Below, in pieces: positions 53,927 to 62,529 of a stretch of DNA of 64,000 nucleotides. The position numbers were made by a program, and so were the translations under genes. Position 1 is the stretch's first letter, and each line of letters starts with the position of its first letter. The stretch is from Candidatus Atribacteria bacterium (GTDB taxonomy: Bacteria > Atribacterota > JS1 > SB-45 > 34-128), in the NCBI GenBank assembly GCA_003451675.1, contig DMCY01000093.1:4203-68202 (forward strand), in the 5' to 3' direction. Below the pieces are notes generated by a model. That model saw nothing but the letters and a program-made list of their open reading frames with translations, was not told where the DNA came from and made no database searches.

Positions 53927-53940
53927 GGGAGCTAAGTTCC

Positions 53941-53961
53941 ACCGGTAGTTTACCGGTGAAA
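53941..53961. terminator. Hairpin after the lipoprotein gene
   Basis: CACCGGTA-GTT-TACCGGTG is a perfect 8-bp stem just past the stop codon. It is not followed by a clean T-run, so it may be an RNA-stabilising hairpin or a factor-dependent end. Confidence 0.5.
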
Positions 53962-54086
53962 ATAAAACCTTTCTAAAATTTAAAATTAATTTACCATTAA
54001 TGTTGACAAAATTACTCATATATAGTATTATTACATTTACATGTTAATATCAAATAAATAATTTAATTATTTAGAAAGGATAAGAA

Positions 54087-54389
54087 ATGTCGATAAAAGT
54101 AACCAACAAAGCTTTAGGGGAAATAAAAAAAGTTTTAGAACAAAAAAATGCAACGAACAAAAAGATAAGAATATTTTTAGCAGGAATTGGCTGAGGCGGC
54201 CCAAGCTTTAATCTTGCTCTGGATGAGCAAAAAGAAAATGACGAAATCTACTCAGAAGATGGTATTGATTTTGTGGCAGATAAAAGTTTAATAGATCAAT
54301 ATAAAGGTTTTAAGATTGACTATTCTAACTTTTTTCTTCAGAGAGGATTTTTAGTCCATCCCTACAGCGGCCCAGCTTCTACTTGTTAA
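54087..54389 (+). CDS. HesB/IscA-like selenoprotein
   Basis: 100 residues including Sec36, encoded by TGA at 54192-54194. Start ATG follows an AGAAAGGATAAG ribosome site. The segment IRIFLAGIG-Sec-GGPSFNLALDE is the known HesB-like selenoprotein motif (GIGC/UGGP in Cys homologues), and the protein ends in GPASTC. The small fold is related to IscA/HesB Fe-S proteins, but with only this Sec and one terminal Cys its function is unclear; a redox or selenium-handling role is likely. It is encoded next to selA-selB-selD. Gene finders stop at the TGA. Confidence 0.92.
54195..54231 (+). promoter_or_regulatory. SECIS hairpin of the HesB-like gene
   Basis: TTGCTC (54214-54219) - TGGAT - GAGCAA (54225-54230) forms a perfect six-bp stem with GG in the loop, 19 nt after the UGA. 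Distance and loop match bacterial SECIS elements. Confidence 0.75.
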
Positions 54390-54400
54390 CAATAGAAAAC

Positions 54401-54446
54401 AAAAAACCTATCAGGAGTTAAATCTCCCGATAGGTTTTTTATTTTT
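54401..54446. terminator. Bidirectional terminator
   Basis: AAAAAACCTATCAGGAG - TTAAAT - CTCCCGATAGGTTTTTT is a strong stem with T-runs on both sides, between the convergent selenoprotein gene and the DUF6506 gene. Confidence 0.88.
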
Positions 54447-54453
54447 CAATTTT

Positions 54454-54771
54454 TTAGGAAAACCAACCTTCTCTTTTCATTACTTCTCTGGTTACCTTAC
54501 TACTCGGGCCATCTCCTCGAGCTACTGAAATTCCTACATTCTCTCCTACTGCTTTGGATATCTCTGCCACATTCTGATGGGTAAATCCCGGGCAGAGGAG
54601 TACGGAATGAATACCCTCTTCTCTAACCAACTTTTTGCAAACTTCTACCGCCTGCTCCTGATTCTTTACTAACCTTACCAGGAGTTTGTATTTAGGTGTT
54701 TCGACTACACACTGGTGTTTTTCCGGTTCTGCATCAGGGGTATGAGCGATAAAAACTACATTAAAAGCCAT
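54454..54771 (-). CDS. DUF6506 family protein
   Basis: 105 residues. MAFNVVFIAHTPDAEPEKHQ and the C-terminal VLLCPGFTHQNVAEISKAVG plus SVARGDGPSS are characteristic of DUF6506, a small alpha-beta family of unknown function found in anaerobes. No signal peptide or membrane segment. Two cysteines are conserved-looking. It is a single-gene unit between convergent and divergent neighbours, so context gives no hint of its role. Confidence 0.75.
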   Translation of the reverse strand: MAFNVVFIAHTPDAEPEKHQCVVETPKYKLLVRLVKNQEQAVEVCKKLVREEGIHSVLLCPGFTHQNVAEISKAVGENVGISVARGDGPSSKVTREVMKREGWFS

Positions 54772-54967
54772 AGTGGTTACCTCCTAATTTATTTTTTAGA
54801 TTTTACTATCTTTATCTACTAAATTATATATATTAATATTCTACAAAACTTTTAGAAATCCTCTTTTTAATTGACGGAGTTTTTAAAATAGACTATCATT
54901 AAATATATTACCAATACAAAGAACTGTTTCTTGCATTATTTTTTATTATTTAAAAGGAGTGGGAAAA

Positions 54968-55723
54968 TTGGAACAAGTACAATATCATATAAGATGCAAA
55001 AAAGGTGAAGTGAATAAAGCGGTATTGCTACCCGGAAATACCGAAAGAGCAGACTATATTGGGGCAAAATTTTTCCAGGATTCTGAAAAAATTGTAGAGA
55101 ACAGGGAATTTCATATTTACAACGGCAGCTACGAAAATAAGCCTATGGCGGTCTGCTCCACCGGAATCGGATGTATGTCAGCTGCTGTAGCCATAGAAGA
55201 ACTGACCAATATAGGCTGTAAATATTTTATCAGAGTGGGGACCTGTGGTTCCCTCTCCCCCGAAATAAACCCCGGGAATATAATTATTGCAACCGGAGCT
55301 GTTCGCGGGGACGGGGCATCTAAAGAATATATCCCCATAGAATACCCGGCAGTGGCAGATTATCACACTGTTACTGCCCTACGAAATCGGGCTAAAAAAG
55401 AAAGCACTGACTATGATTTGGGAATAATTAGAACCCATGATGCTTTTTACATGGAATCTCCTTTTGCCTTCGGAAATTATAAAAAAAGAGTCGCCATCTG
55501 GGCTGAAGCTGGAGTCTTAGCCATCGAGAATGAAGCTTCTGCCCTTTATGTGATAGGCTCTCTGAGAAAAGTACAAGTGGGTGCAATACTGGTGGCTGCG
55601 GGAAATTTAATCACCGGCAAAAAAGGTACAAAAGACGAACTGCAAAAAAGCATTGATAAGGCAATAACCATCGCTGCTGGAGCTTTGGTCGACCTTCAAA
55701 AGGGAGAGGGGAAAAAGATATGA
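54968..55723 (+). CDS. Nucleoside phosphorylase (PNP/UDP family), first of tandem pair
   Basis: 251 residues. I choose the TTG at 54968 because AAGGAG lies about eight bases before it; a GTG nine bases earlier would sit on the ribosome site. Phosphate and base motifs: LLPGNTERADYIGAKF, STGIGCMSAAVAIEEL, FIRVGTCGSL and the ribose-binding ENEASALYVIG. It splits a nucleoside with phosphate to free base and (deoxy)ribose-1-phosphate. It overlaps the next, related gene by four bases. Base preference (uridine, purine or other) cannot be decided by eye. Confidence 0.93.
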   Translation: MEQVQYHIRCKKGEVNKAVLLPGNTERADYIGAKFFQDSEKIVENREFHIYNGSYENKPMAVCSTGIGCMSAAVAIEELTNIGCKYFIRVGTCGSLSPEINPGNIIIATGAVRGDGASKEYIPIEYPAVADYHTVTALRNRAKKESTDYDLGIIRTHDAFYMESPFAFGNYKKRVAIWAEAGVLAIENEASALYVIGSLRKVQVGAILVAAGNLITGKKGTKDELQKSIDKAITIAAGALVDLQKGEGKKI

Positions 55724-56457
55724 AAAAGATGCATCATCTTCAGATAGAACCGGGTCAAATAGGAGAATTTGTAATAATGCCAGGTGATCCCGGCCGTTGT
55801 CATCTGATTGCTGAACATTTCGAAAATCCTCAATTAATTGCTCAACACCATGAATATACAACTTATACTGGAAAATATAAAGGATTAACGGTCAGTGTTA
55901 CCTCAACCGGTATGGGCTGCCCTTCTGCTGCCATCGCCCTGGAGGAACTTATCATGTCCGGCGCAAAGTATTTAGTCCGTCTTGGCACCACCGGAGCACT
56001 GCAAAAAAATATAAACTTAAGGGATATTATCATACCCACCTCAGCAGTGAGATTGGAGGGCACATCAGTAGAATATATACCAATAGAATTCCCCGCTGTC
56101 GCGAATGTTGATATTGTAGATGCCCTCATAAAAGCAACCCGCAGCAAAAATCTAAAATCTCACATAGGAATAATTATGAGCCATGACGCCTTCTACAAGG
56201 GCTCAGTATTTGCCGATCCTGATTTTCTGAAAAGGGAACAGGTATGGATTGATTCCAATGTTTTAAGTGTGGAAAATGAATCTTCTGCCCTCTTTACTAT
56301 CGGTTACCTCCGAAAAGTTAAAATAGGAACCATCCTTACCGTAGTAGCCAATCACTTGACTCGGGAAGTTGTTACTGATGAAGAAAAAATAAATCCCATA
56401 TTTCACCAGATGACTGACCTCTGCCTGGAAGCTTTTAAAAATATAAGAAAGGAATAA
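55720..56457 (+). CDS. Nucleoside phosphorylase (PNP/UDP family), second of tandem pair
   Basis: 245 residues, similar in plan to the gene before it: MPGDPGRCHLIAEHF, SVTSTGMGCPSAAIALEEL, VRLGTTGALQ and VENESSALFTIG. The active-site GCGT region differs (LGTTGAL versus VGTCGSL), so the two probably prefer different nucleosides or form a heterohexamer. Co-translated by an ATGA overlap. With the nucleoside ABC transporter opposite and SsnA beyond, it fits purine or pyrimidine salvage. Confidence 0.93.
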   Translation: MKKMHHLQIEPGQIGEFVIMPGDPGRCHLIAEHFENPQLIAQHHEYTTYTGKYKGLTVSVTSTGMGCPSAAIALEELIMSGAKYLVRLGTTGALQKNINLRDIIIPTSAVRLEGTSVEYIPIEFPAVANVDIVDALIKATRSKNLKSHIGIIMSHDAFYKGSVFADPDFLKREQVWIDSNVLSVENESSALFTIGYLRKVKIGTILTVVANHLTREVVTDEEKINPIFHQMTDLCLEAFKNIRKE

Positions 56458-56462
56458 AAAAA

Positions 56463-56512
56463 GGGCGGCTGCCCTCTTTTAGTGAAGGTTACCGCCCGAT
56501 TTTTTTTAACTT
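56463..56512. terminator. Terminator between phosphorylase and transporter units
   Basis: GGGCGG at 56463 and CCGCCC at about 56491 pair across a short AT-rich interior, followed by GATTTTTTTT. It terminates the plus-strand phosphorylase transcript and lies near the end of the minus-strand transporter transcript. Confidence 0.8.
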
Positions 56513-56520
56513 CTCTTATT

Positions 56521-57699
56521 CTATTCCCAGGGACCGACGATGCCGTCCACCGCCCAGTCCATAGTGGTTAACTCAAACACCGACATGCGTAAGCCCTCTG
56601 GAACTTTAAGGTTTCCTTCGCGGTCGTAGACCGGCCCGTTAAATGGATCGAAGACCATTGACGGATCAGCCATCTGCTCCAGCCGCTTCAAAACCAGGTC
56701 GTAGACACTGATCATCCCCAGAACGGGGTCATTGATGTGGATCGCTTTTAGTTTATCCTCATAGGTGGGATTTATCAGCATTCCCGGCTTGGCTCCCATC
56801 TCTACTGCCTTTTCCTTAAGCAACCACCAGTAGTCAACATCGGCAAGGTTGTGCGCCGTGTATACACCAGCATAGACCTTTGCCAGGAAGTCAAGGTAAA
56901 TTTCCTCCCAGTGCGCGATCTGTCCAGAGACAACATGTTCGGGACTAAAATCGTACATCGGTGAGTAATGCCCGAAGGACGGGAATCCTTTTTCTGCGGC
57001 AACCTGTACGACCGTTGGTGAATCCTCGGTAAAAGCAAATACATCACATCCGTCAGCAATCAATGCCTCGGCAGCCTCCTTGGCGGCTGTGGGACTAAAC
57101 CATTCGTAGATCCATCGTATATGCACCTCGGCTTTGGGTTTGGCTTCCCGGACTCCCACAGTGAAAGCACCCATATGGCGTTTTAGTTCAGGAATTGGGA
57201 AGGCACCTACATAAGCAGTCTTATTTGTTTTAGTAAGCGCTCCAGCGATTAACCCATTCAGATAGTAAATCTGATAAAAATCTGCCATATAGGTCATCAT
57301 ATTAGGATTACGTTTGAACCCGGAGCAGTGGGCAAATATCTTGTCTGGATACTTCTGTGCTGAAATCAGTGTTCCATCCATAAAGCCAAAACTGGTGGTA
57401 AAGATGACATCACAACCCTCTTCCCTGATCAGCTTGTCAATATAGAGCCCTTCACTCCCCTCGGGAACAGCCTCTACATAGACTGTCTCCAGCCAGGGGA
57501 AGGTATCATCACAGATTCTCCGTGCCTCATCATGGGCATAACTCCAACCCAGATCACCGATCGGTCCGACATAGATGAACCCTGCCTTGAGTGGCGTGCC
57601 AGGAACATACTCCTTTGCCATCATTACTGAAGTAAGACTGAAGATGACTACTATTATTAATGTAGTTACCAACACAACTTTATTTCGTTGAGTAAACAT
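56521..57699 (-). CDS. BMP-family nucleoside-binding lipoprotein-like protein of the ABC transporter
   Basis: About 392 residues from the ATG at 57699, placed eight bases after a GGGAGG box; the frame extends 22 codons further. A signal peptide (VVLVTTLIIVVIFSLTSVMMA) precedes a BMP/PnrA domain: KAGFIYVGPIGDLGWSYAHDEARR, VIFTTSFGFMDG, YVGAFPIPELKRHMGAF and DVFAFTEDSPTVVQ. No lipobox Cys is seen, so it may be attached by an uncleaved signal. It binds purine nucleosides for the permeases upstream. It is the last gene of the transporter unit, whereas the binding protein is often first. Confidence 0.9.
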   Translation of the reverse strand: MFTQRNKVVLVTTLIIVVIFSLTSVMMAKEYVPGTPLKAGFIYVGPIGDLGWSYAHDEARRICDDTFPWLETVYVEAVPEGSEGLYIDKLIREEGCDVIFTTSFGFMDGTLISAQKYPDKIFAHCSGFKRNPNMMTYMADFYQIYYLNGLIAGALTKTNKTAYVGAFPIPELKRHMGAFTVGVREAKPKAEVHIRWIYEWFSPTAAKEAAEALIADGCDVFAFTEDSPTVVQVAAEKGFPSFGHYSPMYDFSPEHVVSGQIAHWEEIYLDFLAKVYAGVYTAHNLADVDYWWLLKEKAVEMGAKPGMLINPTYEDKLKAIHINDPVLGMISVYDLVLKRLEQMADPSMVFDPFNGPVYDREGNLKVPEGLRMSVFELTTMDWAVDGIVGPWE

Positions 57700-57946
57700 T
57701 TTATAACCTCCCTTATTATATATTATAGGCTGTATAAACAGCCTTTTGATTTTCACAATCTTCACTGCTTATTTTACTACATATTCAGGATAGTGCAGTA
57801 CTAACTATCCAGAATACAGATGAGATAGATTTAGGAATAAACGCCTCACCTCCCTCATTTTTAATAGTTTGCACAAACATCAAGCAATAAAATATTTCCT
57901 TCATCTTGCTATGCCCTTAGTTATATTTTTTCATTATTTTCCATAC

Positions 57947-58876
57947 TTACTCTTCACCCCTTGTATAAGGTAAGCCTAATGCAGCTGGCGCTCCCATTCG
58001 CTTCTGTAATGTCCCTCGGGATACAAAGATCAAAACCAATATTGCGAAGGCATATGGCATCGCCTTAAGTAGTTCCGGTGACACCCATATCTGCATGCGG
58101 AATGCCAGGTGGTAGAGAGCCGCAAATAAATAAGCCCCCAGCATACCGTAGACTGGGTTCCAGAAGGCAAATATGGTCAACGCAATAACAATCCATCCCA
58201 TTCCGGCAGTCATTCCTTCGGTCCATGCCGGTCGATAGGCAACCGAGAGATACCCTCCAGATAGACCCGCAAGGATTCCACCAATAAAAACGCATACATA
58301 GCGGACTCGAGCAACATTTATCCCCAACGAATCAGCAGTAGCAGGGCTCTCACCTACAGAGCGTATCGTAATCCCAATTCGCGTTCGATAGAGAATATAC
58401 CACAATAAGGGGACGAGGAGGATTGTCATATAGACAATCAAATTCTGCCCCTCGAAAAAGATCGGTCCCAAGAGAGGAATTTTAGAAAGACCCGAAATAG
58501 TAATTTTAGAAATAGTAGCAGGAAGTGGTTTACCCTCCCAACCGCGTCCAAACATACCTGACAGACCAAGACCAAGCATGGTAAGGGAAAGTCCGGAAAC
58601 GACCTGATTCGCCTTAAGTGTTACACTGGCAAAAGCATGGACCAGGGAGAAAACACCGCCGACAATTGCTCCTACCAGGATTCCCTTCCATGGATTTCCG
58701 GTAATATAGGTAGTAGTGAAGGCCGAATAGGCTCCCATAATCATCATTCCCTCAACGCCAAGGTTTAGCACGCCGGAACGCTCCGCGTATATCTCACCAA
58801 GCGTTCCCAAAAGAAGCGGAGTTCCGTAGGCAAGAGAACGACTAAGTGTTGTAATTATCCAGGTTTCCCAACCCAT
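57947..58876 (-). CDS. Nucleoside ABC transporter permease (NupC/YufQ type)
   Basis: 309 residues with about nine hydrophobic segments. GEIYAERSGVLNLGVEGMMIMGAY and the ATPase contact TRIGITIRSVGESPATADSLG are diagnostic of the BPD_transp_2 permeases that partner BMP proteins. A 247-base AT-rich gap separates it from the binding-protein gene downstream. Confidence 0.92.
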   Translation of the reverse strand: MGWETWIITTLSRSLAYGTPLLLGTLGEIYAERSGVLNLGVEGMMIMGAYSAFTTTYITGNPWKGILVGAIVGGVFSLVHAFASVTLKANQVVSGLSLTMLGLGLSGMFGRGWEGKPLPATISKITISGLSKIPLLGPIFFEGQNLIVYMTILLVPLLWYILYRTRIGITIRSVGESPATADSLGINVARVRYVCVFIGGILAGLSGGYLSVAYRPAWTEGMTAGMGWIVIALTIFAFWNPVYGMLGAYLFAALYHLAFRMQIWVSPELLKAMPYAFAILVLIFVSRGTLQKRMGAPAALGLPYTRGEE

Positions 58877-58878
58877 AA

Positions 58879-59958
58879 CTACCTCCTCAAAAAAAAGGAT
58901 ATTTTGTAGCGAAGAAGAATCTCACTTCCAATAAGGAAGAATAATATTAATCCGTTAAATACATTAATTAATTGGAACGGTAGCCCAAGTGATACTTTAA
59001 TTACATCCCCTCCGGACATAATAACCCCAAACAGAAGAGATGTTACTATCACAGCTAAGGGATTGCGTCGTGCTAACCAGGCGACGATGATTGCGGTATA
59101 CCCATAACCCATTGAGATATGAGTCGGCCCCAATAGCCGCATATGAATACCCGCAATCTCCCCCACTCCAGCCAATCCCGCAAAACCCCCGGAAATAAGC
59201 ATTACAAGTAGAGTCGTCTTGAGTTGACTAATACCCGCATACCTTGCTGCATCAGGGTTCTCTCCAATAACCCTGATCTCAAACCCACTCCTGGTGTAGT
59301 TAATTAATATATACATTACAACAGCAAGAACAAGTCCCAAGACTAAGGTCGGCCAATGGATGCGGGTACCATAGATGGTCGGCAGCCATGCAGCACGCGG
59401 GAAAGTATCAGAATAGGCAAATCCACGCGCGGATGGCCCTTTCCAAGGACCGTGGATTAACCACTCAACAAAGTATATGGCAACATAGTTCATCATTAAA
59501 GTCGTAATGACATCATTTACCCCCAAAATAACTTTTAAGATGGCTGGAATAAGTCCCCATGCGGCTCCGCCCAAGAACCCACCTATAAACATCGCTGGTA
59601 AGAGTAACGGACCAGGTAGCTTACTAAAAAGAGCAATTCCAGCTGCGGTAACTGCTCCCATAAGAAGCTGTCCTTCGGCTCCAATATTCCAGAAGAAAGC
59701 ACGGAAGGCAATCGTTAACCCAACCCCACAAAGTAATAGAGGAATCGCCCGACGTATTGTTTCGGTCAGCCCAAATGTGCTTCCCAATGATCCCCGTAGC
59801 AGTAATTGATAGGCTCTAATGGGAGAGATTCCATAAATCTGGAAGAATATCCCTGCTACCGCCAACGCTGCAAAAATAGCAATAAGCGAGACTAAGAACA
59901 CGATGAATCCAGATGCAACTGGTCTTCTTTCAATTTTGAAATCCACGCGTCCCGTCAT
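58879..59958 (-). CDS. Nucleoside ABC transporter permease (NupB/YufP type)
   Basis: 359 residues, an N-terminal anchor followed by about eight membrane segments. ETIRRAIPLLLCGVGLTIAF, AFFWNIGAEGQLLMGAV and the contact loop RSGFEIRVIGENPDAARYAGI mark the NupB/YufP family. It forms the channel with the second permease, two bases downstream, and overlaps the ATPase gene by four bases. Confidence 0.92.
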   Translation of the reverse strand: MTGRVDFKIERRPVASGFIVFLVSLIAIFAALAVAGIFFQIYGISPIRAYQLLLRGSLGSTFGLTETIRRAIPLLLCGVGLTIAFRAFFWNIGAEGQLLMGAVTAAGIALFSKLPGPLLLPAMFIGGFLGGAAWGLIPAILKVILGVNDVITTLMMNYVAIYFVEWLIHGPWKGPSARGFAYSDTFPRAAWLPTIYGTRIHWPTLVLGLVLAVVMYILINYTRSGFEIRVIGENPDAARYAGISQLKTTLLVMLISGGFAGLAGVGEIAGIHMRLLGPTHISMGYGYTAIIVAWLARRNPLAVIVTSLLFGVIMSGGDVIKVSLGLPFQLINVFNGLILFFLIGSEILLRYKISFFLRR

Positions 59959-61490
59959 AATTCTTCTCCTCTATATCGTGTACCGGCCATCATCAAACCA
60001 ATCTCTTCTATATTGGCGCCTTCCGCATCGAGGATTCCCATTACCTCACCATTAAATAGGACCATTATCCGATCAGACAGTGTCATAATCTCCTCCAGAT
60101 CCTCTGAGATAAGTAGAGTTGCGGCACCCCGTTCCCGTTGTGCTAAGAGTATTTGCCGGACCTGCTCGGTAGCACCGATATCGAGACCATAGGTAGGGTG
60201 AACCGCTATAATCAGGATAGGATCTTCGGATAATTCACGTGCCAGGACTACCTTTTGAATATTTCCTCCTGAGAGGAGCTTAACAGGTATCTCGTAGCTG
60301 GGAGCAACTATTTTGTAGTCTAATATCGCACGGCGAGTATTTTCTTCAATTTCCTTATTATCAAGAAACTCTCCATGGGAAAAGGGGGAATGGCGATATT
60401 TTTTTAGAATTAGATTCTCGCAAATGCTAAGAGAGGGGACAATCCCCATCCTGATTCTCTCTGCCGGGATATGAGCAACTTTAAGGTCATTTATTTCTCG
60501 TGTGGAACAATTAGTAATTTCCTTTTTCCTTAAGAATACTCTACCCTTTGCCGACTTACGCAGTCCAGTAAGTACCTCGGCAAGTTCATGTTGACCATTT
60601 CCTGATACCCCAGCTACACCAAGTATCTCTCCACCAAAGAGTTCAAACGATACCCCACGAAGGGCAAGAAGTCCACGGTCATTTAGTGCATACAGATCAT
60701 TCACCTCAAGGAATTTTTCTCTTCGTTTTATCGGGCTCTTTTTAAGTCGAAAGACTACTTCTCTACCGACCATTAGCTTAGCCAGAGTAGGTTTGTCTGT
60801 CTCAGCGGTAGACAGGGTTGCCACGTGCTTCCCCTGTCGTAGTACTGTCACTCGGTCGCTCACTTTCATTACCTCGTCGAGTTTGTGAGTAATAAAAATG
60901 ATAGTCAGCCCATCGTCAACTAAAGTACGCAGTGTAGTAAATAGTTGATCGACCTCTTGGGGGGTAAGAACACTCGTTGGCTCGTCCATAATCAGAATAT
61001 CGACCTCACGGTATAGAGCCTTTAAGATTTCAACACGTTGCTGCTGGCCAACCGCTAGTTGCCATATCTTAGCCTGTAGATCTACTGGTAGACCATACTC
61101 ATCAGCAATTGCCGAGATCTTTTCACGTGTCTTACGAAAATTCATGAGGGGTCCGGTACCTTCATCTAGCCCAAGGATAATGTTCTCCTCTACTGATAAC
61201 GTAGGAACGAGTCGAAAGTGTTGGTGAACCATACCGATATGGTGATTGAGTGCAGCCCGGGGGGAAGTCATATGAACCGATTGGCCGTTTAAGATAATTT
61301 CCCCTTCTTCGGGTCGATAAAGGCCATAGAGAACTCGCATTAGAGTTGTCTTACCTGCGCCGTTCTCTCCGAGAAGGCAGTGAATCTCGCCACGACGAAC
61401 CTTAAGATCGATACCGTCATTGGCAACTACACCAGGAAACCGCTTGACGATTCCGTGTAATTCGATTGCATAACCTTTCGAATTATCCAA
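59955..61490 (-). CDS. Nucleoside ABC transporter ATPase, duplicated ABC domains (NupA/YufO type)
   Basis: 511 residues with two ATPase modules. First: Walker A GENGAGKTT (residues ~38-46), signature LAVGQQQRVEILKALYREVD and Walker B ILIMDEPTSVL. Second, degenerate: GVSGNGQHELAEVL, LSGGNIQKVVLARELSEDP with ILIIAVHPTYGLDIG. This double arrangement, with one weak module, is normal for nucleoside and ribose-type importers. It is the first gene of the operon. The operon has visibly higher GC and different codon use from its neighbours. Confidence 0.94.
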   Translation of the reverse strand: MDNSKGYAIELHGIVKRFPGVVANDGIDLKVRRGEIHCLLGENGAGKTTLMRVLYGLYRPEEGEIILNGQSVHMTSPRAALNHHIGMVHQHFRLVPTLSVEENIILGLDEGTGPLMNFRKTREKISAIADEYGLPVDLQAKIWQLAVGQQQRVEILKALYREVDILIMDEPTSVLTPQEVDQLFTTLRTLVDDGLTIIFITHKLDEVMKVSDRVTVLRQGKHVATLSTAETDKPTLAKLMVGREVVFRLKKSPIKRREKFLEVNDLYALNDRGLLALRGVSFELFGGEILGVAGVSGNGQHELAEVLTGLRKSAKGRVFLRKKEITNCSTREINDLKVAHIPAERIRMGIVPSLSICENLILKKYRHSPFSHGEFLDNKEIEENTRRAILDYKIVAPSYEIPVKLLSGGNIQKVVLARELSEDPILIIAVHPTYGLDIGATEQVRQILLAQRERGAATLLISEDLEEIMTLSDRIMVLFNGEVMGILDAEGANIEEIGLMMAGTRYRGEEL

Positions 61491-61844
61491 AGCTACTCCT
61501 TTATACCTGCTTAATTTAATACAGGCTATTATTTATACTATCTATAACATCACTGATTATTCTGGTAGGATGTTTTGCTTCTACAAAATTCTATTACAAT
61601 TAAGGCAGCAAATCAGTCTATCTTTAGTCATACTATTCGAATATTTTTATACTGTTCTTCCCGGATTTTATTTCCCTCTTTATATGGTTACAATTATAAA
61701 TATACCAAACGCCCAGAAAAAAAACAAGAATTTAGTTCCAGATACAGTATATTTTTATTAATCTAATTTGCTTAATTTACTGAAATATAATTAAATAATT
61801 AATATTATTACTAAAAATCCAAATTTAAAAGGTATTTCTCAATT
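61491..61844. other. AT-rich gap upstream of the transporter operon
   Basis: About 350 bases; short open frames here are fortuitous. It should contain the operon promoter, but I see no operator or riboswitch I can name. Confidence 0.4.
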
Positions 61845-62030
61845 TTATTTATATCTTTCCACAAGTCCTATTCCATAACCTTCGATATAGAGTATGTCCC
61901 CATAGCGGAACACTCCATATTCCGGGTCAATAGCTATACTTCCATATCCTGCCTTATAATTAGTTGAAGTAAAACCGTCGGCATAAGGCCAGCAAGATCT
62001 TTCGTGGGGAGTGTAAGTAGATAATTTCAT
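61845..62030 (-). pseudogene. 3D-domain (Asp-Asp-Asp) cell-wall protein fragment
   Basis: 61 residues: MKLSTYTPHERSCWPYADGF, AGYGSIAIDPEYGVFRYGD, LYIEGYGIGLVERYK. This matches the start and middle of the 3D domain of MltA/YabE-like peptidoglycan-active proteins. The domain's last part, including the third catalytic Asp (usually in a AxDTGGxIKG block), is missing. There is no signal peptide and no ribosome site. Probably a gene remnant. Confidence 0.65.
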
Positions 62031-62066
62031 AGTAAATTATAATTTTAGTTATAATTAAGTTGTTGG

Positions 62067-62134
62067 AGCACAATGAATTGTGCCCTCTTAATATTATTAT
62101 CTAATTTCCCCTATGGGCACGATGCATCGTGCCC
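62067..62134. repeat. Two related GGGCAC palindromes
   Basis: GAGCACAATGAATTGTGCCC (about 62066-62085) and GGGCACGATGCATCGTGCCC (62115-62134, perfect palindrome). Both belong to the common intergenic GGGCACGATGCATCGTGCCC family. They lie head to head about 30 bases apart. Confidence 0.65.
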
Positions 62135-62240
62135 CTACCTTACTATTTTGTCTACTTTTTGGGTCACAATCATATTATATATAATTTATAATTCTACAAA
62201 TCCCTTAAAAAATCCTCTTTTTTGTTAATAAAAGCATAAA

Positions 62241-62275
62241 AATCAAAAAGCCCGCTTTGCTTACCTCAAAACGGG
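62241..62275 (+). terminator. Hairpin before the short signal-peptide ORF
   Basis: AAAAGCCCG - CTTTGCTTACCTCAAAA - CGGGCT, a six-bp GC stem with a long loop. It lies upstream of a ribosome site and short ORF, so it may be a leader hairpin rather than a terminator. Confidence 0.4.
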
Positions 62276-62298
62276 CTCATTATAAAGGAGGTATAATT

Positions 62299-62364
62299 AT
62301 GAAAAAGATTGTTTTGTTGTTTGTTGCTTCAAGTCTGTATGGCCTGCAAACAATTATTAATTAA
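62299..62364 (+). CDS. 21-residue ORF resembling a cut-off signal peptide
   Basis: A strong AAAGGAGGT ribosome site lies 6-7 bases before the ATG. The peptide MKKIVLLFVASSLYGLQTI ends after two more residues. Its positive start and hydrophobic core are those of a secretory signal peptide. Either it is the surviving 5' end of a deleted exported-protein gene or a real small membrane peptide. The following 160 bases are AT-rich without a gene. Confidence 0.4.
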   Translation: MKKIVLLFVASSLYGLQTIIN

Positions 62365-62529
62365 TTATACAATGGTTATTATATCTATTCTTTAAATAAT
62401 GTCAAGAAAAAATTGAAAATATTTTTTAATTTTTTTAAAAAAATATATAATAACCTGGTAATTCCAGATTTTAAAAAATATTTGGTAATATTTTAATAGG
62501 TAATTTTATCTTGAGGAAGGTGAGGAGTT

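Noticed and set aside
53911..53935. TGA after GGCGGCGGC in the lipoprotein gene as a possible selenocysteine codon
   Set aside because: The frame meets a TAA two codons later, and a Sec in a Gly-rich linker makes no sense.
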